A DNA stretch of 8,553 bases. It comes from Clostridiales bacterium (GTDB taxonomy: Bacteria > Bacillota_A > Clostridia > Oscillospirales > Oscillospiraceae). Below the pieces are notes generated by a model. It made no database searches. It was not told the origin of the DNA and saw nothing but the letters and a program-made list of their open reading frames with translations. The position numbers were made by a program, and so were the translations under genes. Of the stretch, positions 6,695 through 8,553 are shown one piece after another; the stretch's first letter is position 1; each line of letters opens with the position of its first letter. The stretch is taken from contig JALFGI010000209.1 in assembly GCA_022777455.1 (NCBI GenBank), positions 1-8,553 on the forward strand, given 5' to 3'.

Positions 6695-7129
6695 ATGGAA
6701 TGGTGCAATGTCTTTGGTTTGATTTTCATGGCGGTCATCCTGATTCCCAACATCCTGTTCGCGGTGAAGTGCAAAGACGGCTTTGAGAACAAATGGAAGA
6801 ATCGGACTGTGGAAACCGTGGAGCAGATCGGCCGCTTCGGCTGTTTTGGGTTCATGATTTTCAACATTCCGGGCACCTGGTTTGGCTGGTGGTCCGATGA
6901 AGCGTTCGCGGTCTATCTTGTGGTGGATGCCCTGCTGGTGGGGCTGTACTGCCTGGTTTGGATTGTTTGCTTTCGGAAAACAGGCCTGTTCCGGGCGCTG
7001 GCTCTGTCCATCCTTCCCTCTGTCCTGTTCCTGTTCAGCGGAATCATGACCAGGTCCGTACTGCTGACGATTTCCGCCCTTCTCTTCGCCCCGGCCCACA
7101 TCGCAATCTCTTGGCAGAATGCGAAATAA
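6695..7129 (+). CDS. Small multi-pass membrane protein, third gene of the xpaC-telA operon
   Basis: A hydrophobic 144-aa protein with about five predicted membrane helices (5-23, 47-66, 71-92, 99-117, 119-138). A short charged loop after helix 1 (KCKDGFENKWKNRTVE, 25-40) and a tryptophan-rich turn, GTWFGWW (60-66), look like conserved features. I believe similar uncharacterised proteins occur in other Clostridia, but know no function. The start is uncertain: ATG 6695 gives the natural opening MEWCNVFGLIFM but has a poor ribosome site, while TTG 6680 would overlap the telA stop by 4 bases and imply coupling. With only 11 or fewer bases after telA, it is almost certainly co-transcribed and may be a membrane partner of XpaC and TelA. 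No clear terminator follows. Confidence 0.75.
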   Translation: MEWCNVFGLIFMAVILIPNILFAVKCKDGFENKWKNRTVETVEQIGRFGCFGFMIFNIPGTWFGWWSDEAFAVYLVVDALLVGLYCLVWIVCFRKTGLFRALALSILPSVLFLFSGIMTRSVLLTISALLFAPAHIAISWQNAK

Positions 7130-7155
7130 AACGATCGTTTATTGATTTGCACACG

Positions 7156-7192
7156 CCAACTGTAGGGGAGGCTACGCCTCCCCTACAGTTGG
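7156..7192. repeat. Perfect 17-bp hairpin repeat
   Basis: CCAACTGTAGGGGAGGC (7156-7172) is followed by the three-base loop TAC and its exact complement (7176-7192). There is no T run on either side, so it is not a standard intrinsic terminator, although it could halt exonucleases at the 3' end of the preceding operon. The motif resembles short palindromic intergenic repeats that I associate with gut Clostridia genomes; this is from memory. Confidence 0.8.
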
Positions 7193-7255
7193 ATGCGAGG
7201 AAATATTAAAATTGCCAAACAAGTGTGACATCATCCTCTTTTTGGAGGCAATGAA

Positions 7256-8038
7256 ATGTTGAAAATCGTTGAAGCAAGAAAAGAAGAACGGGATACGTTC
7301 ATGAATCTTCCGGGAAAATACCTTTCTGTTTTGGAATATGTACTGTTTGCTCTGGTTGCGTTCCCGCCTTTTGGAGCATTGCTTGCCTTTTGCTTTGGGT
7401 ATAGGATGGAGCTTGCCAGCGTTTCCGCTTTTGTCATTGTCACCGCTTTCCTGTCTGTGTACCTGTTGGTTTGGAGTATGAAAGCCGGGGAAGCGATTGC
7501 AGGAGGCATGATGAAAGTGCTGTTTGCTTTGTTATCTCCGCTATTGCTGATCAATGCTGCTTTCTGCATGATTGAATGCAGCAGAATGAGCAGAATTTGG
7601 GTTGTGACCGGTGCATTTGTTTGCATCGTCTGCTGCCTGGTCTTAACTGTCAAACACGGAAGGCCTTTAGCGCTGAAGATGATTGCTTTGGTATTGTCCG
7701 GCCTGATGATTTTGCCGGTCGGTTTCTTTGGGTTTTTGCTGTTGACCTTTGGAAATATCGGACATAACACAGTCGTGAAGTCTGTTGAATCACCGAACGG
7801 AGTATATTACGCCCAAGTGATTGACAGCGACCAAGGCGCACTGGGCGGCGATACGTTGGTGGATGTTTACGAGAACAAAGAAATCAATGTGCTTGTTTTC
7901 AAGCTGTACAAAATGCCTCAGCGCGTTTATTACGGAGACTGGGGCGAGTTTGAAAATATGGAGATCCACTGGAAAGATGATCACTGCCTTGTCATCAACT
8001 CCGTGGAATATGACATAGAGTCGAATTTTATGTCATGA
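7256..8038 (+). CDS. Five-helix membrane protein with extracytoplasmic C-terminal domain, unknown function
   Basis: A 260-aa membrane protein. After a charged N-terminus (1-26) come about five hydrophobic helices (27-48, 53-74, 85-104, 112-132, 139-166). A hydrophilic domain of about 90 residues follows, beginning ESPNGVYYAQVIDSDQGALG (178-197) and ending in a beta-rich, Trp/Tyr-rich stretch (DWGEFENMEIHW, 228-239). The SPNG(K)YYAQ-type opening recalls small unknown-function domains such as DUF5412, but I cannot confirm that. The start is ATG 7256, seven bases after GGAGG (7244-7248); a nearer ATG at 7251 opens a three-codon frame only. Base composition is visibly more AT-rich than in the genes to the left, and it is flanked by repeats on both sides, so it may be a transferred or accessory gene. 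No good promoter is seen. Confidence 0.75.
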   Translation: MLKIVEARKEERDTFMNLPGKYLSVLEYVLFALVAFPPFGALLAFCFGYRMELASVSAFVIVTAFLSVYLLVWSMKAGEAIAGGMMKVLFALLSPLLLINAAFCMIECSRMSRIWVVTGAFVCIVCCLVLTVKHGRPLALKMIALVLSGLMILPVGFFGFLLLTFGNIGHNTVVKSVESPNGVYYAQVIDSDQGALGGDTLVDVYENKEINVLVFKLYKMPQRVYYGDWGEFENMEIHWKDDHCLVINSVEYDIESNFMS

Positions 8039-8068
8039 GATACGCTTATCAGCTGTCAGCAAGCGTAC

Positions 8069-8326
8069 AAATTGTAATTTGGCGGGCAGATACGGCAACG
8101 CCCCTCTTGGCTCTCCCTTTGGGAGAGCTGGCAGCCGTCAGGCTGACTGAGAGGGTACCGCAGTAAGACAATGGCAACCAAAATCCATGTGTTGCCCTCT
8201 CAGTCTGCCCCTATGGGGCAGCCAGCTCCCCCCTATGGGGCAGCCAGCTCCCCCCTATGGGGCAGCCAGCTCCCCCATAGGGGGAGCCAAGGGGTGCGTC
8301 AATCCCAGCCCGCCAAATTACAATTT
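8069..8326. mobile_element. 258-bp MITE-like element with perfect 19-bp inverted ends
   Basis: The left end AAATTGTAATTTGGCGGGC (8069-8087) and the right end (8308-8326) are exact inverted copies. The interior is also symmetric: CTGAGAGGG (8147-8155) matches CCCTCTCAG (8195-8203), and CTTGGCTCTCCC near 8106-8117 matches the complement of the region near 8278-8290. The left arm folds as a branched structure: an outer stem CCCTCT (8102-8107) with AGAGGG (8150-8155) encloses hairpins CTCTCCC/GGGAGAG (8111-8127) and CAGCC/GGCTG (8132-8145). The unpaired centre is about 8156-8194. It encodes no transposase. TAC on both sides (8066-8068, 8326-8328) is too short to claim as a target duplication. A further solo end lies at 158-175. 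Confidence 0.85.
8211..8276 (+). repeat. Three-copy 22-bp tandem repeat inside the MITE arm
   Basis: The unit CTATGGGGCAGCCAGCTCCC plus CC is repeated three times without change (8211-8232, 8233-8254, 8255-8276) and then runs into a related half-hairpin, CATAGGGGGAGCC. Each unit is itself largely made of hairpin-forming halves (CCCCTATGGGG). It makes the right arm of the element longer than the left and is probably a replication-slippage expansion. Confidence 0.9.
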
Positions 8327-8400
8327 ACCGATATACTATTTCAACAAAAACCCCTATCATCATCTGTTCATATTTTGGCAACAAAACAGGGCGTTTTTCC

Positions 8401-8429
8401 TTGCTTTTCCGGGCAAAAAAGAGTATACT
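8401..8429 (+). promoter_or_regulatory. Sigma-A-like promoter for the last gene
   Basis: TTGCTT (8401-8406), exactly 17 bp, then TATACT (8424-8429). The predicted start is near 8436, about ten bases before the leader hairpin and about 80 bases before the ATG at 8518. It lies 75 bases to the right of the MITE-like element. Confidence 0.7.
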
Positions 8430-8445
8430 GTCAAAGAACAAAAAC

Positions 8446-8492
8446 GGGAGAGGAGGAATCAACGCTTTTTCGGCGGTGATTCCTCCTCTTTC
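8446..8492 (+). promoter_or_regulatory. Leader hairpin upstream of the last gene
   Basis: AGAGGAGGAATCA (8449-8461) pairs perfectly with TGATTCCTCCTCT (8477-8489), extended by two G-T wobbles and a G-C pair at 8446-8492. The loop contains a further CGC/GCG pair. On the plus strand only CTTTC follows, so it is a weak terminator at best; on the minus strand the hairpin is followed by CCCGTTTTTG and could terminate transcription from the right. The 5' arm buries a decoy GGAGG. The real ribosome site, AAAGGAAG (8500-8507), lies outside the stem. It may stabilise the mRNA or act as an attenuator. Confidence 0.65.
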
Positions 8493-8517
8493 AAAAAAGA
8501 AAGGAAGATCTACAAAA

Positions 8518-8553
8518 TGGCAAATCAAAACACCGATGCCGTCTATGATGCCA
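8518..8553 (+). CDS. N-terminal fragment, possibly type II topoisomerase B subunit (GyrB or ParE)
   Basis: Only twelve codons are present (MANQNTDAVYDA), cut by the window edge. The ATG is preceded by AAAGGAAG at a suitable distance and by a promoter and leader, so a real gene start is likely. A short polar N-terminus ending in YDA resembles the beginning of GyrB in Bacillota, where YDAS is followed by the conserved VLEGLEAVRKRPGMYIG motif; ParE is also possible. The diagnostic motif lies outside the window, so this is a guess from a very short match. Confidence 0.45.

Larger units (their letters stand above)
8039..8400. other. Intergenic region dominated by a repeat element
   Basis: No gene is supported. 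The open frame covering 8171-8479 is an artefact: it reads through the tandem repeat and the promoter. Almost all of the interval is the MITE-like element at 8069-8326. The remaining 8327-8400 is AT-rich and leads into the promoter of the last gene. Confidence 0.7.

Noticed and set aside
8211..8276. CRISPR-like repeat array
   Set aside because: The units are directly adjacent with no spacers, only three copies, and lie inside a MITE arm.
8171..8479. Open frame over the MITE and promoter, product with repeated Gly-Ser-Pro segments
   Set aside because: The repeats come from the 22-bp tandem DNA repeat read in shifting frames; there is no ribosome binding site and it crosses a promoter.
8446..8492. 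Riboswitch or T-box leader
   Set aside because: It is a single stem in a leader of about 80 bases, with no T-box motif or multi-helix core that I recognise.

Overview
The window looks like a chromosomal segment of a gut-type Clostridia bacterium (Bacillota), most likely near Oscillospiraceae/Ruminococcaceae. The basis is strong GGAGG-type ribosome binding sites, sigma-A-like promoters (TTGnnn, 16-17 bp, TATAAT), an LCP cell-wall protein, an XpaC/TelA pair, fairly GC-rich genes separated by AT-rich promoter islands, and short palindromic intergenic repeats of a kind common in these genomes. The assignment is inferred; there is no rRNA or other marker gene here.

Layout. Bases 1-228 hold no confident gene, but include one 18-bp copy (158-175) of a terminal inverted repeat that recurs near the right end. 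Two translationally coupled GT4 glycosyltransferases follow (229-1314 and 1311-2507) and look like the end of a surface-polysaccharide operon. They end at a strong, probably bidirectional terminator (about 2511-2546) shared with a convergent LytR-CpsA-Psr (LCP) protein gene on the minus strand (2553-3761). LCP enzymes attach completed glycans to peptidoglycan, so the neighbourhood is consistent with making and anchoring a cell-surface glycan.

An AT-rich divergent promoter region (3762-4008) carries one good promoter for each side. To the right is an envelope-stress-type operon: an XpaC-family membrane protein (4009-5337), a TelA-family protein (5532-6683) and a small multi-pass membrane protein (6695-7129). 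Between xpaC and telA lies a 163-bp near-perfectly symmetrical inverted repeat (5340-5502) with no coding capacity, probably a miniature transposable element.

From 7130 the character changes. There is a perfect 17-bp hairpin (7156-7192), a visibly AT-richer orphan gene for a five-helix membrane protein with an extracytoplasmic tail (7256-8038), and a 258-bp MITE-like element with perfect 19-bp ends (8069-8326), one arm of which has expanded into a 22-bp tandem repeat. The window ends with a good promoter (8401-8429), a leader hairpin (8446-8492) and the first 12 codons of a gene (8518 onward) whose N-terminus is compatible with GyrB or ParE.

I see no phage, CRISPR, tRNA or rRNA features. The most interesting signals are the two palindromic elements, the third gene of the xpaC-telA operon, and the leader hairpin before the truncated last gene.
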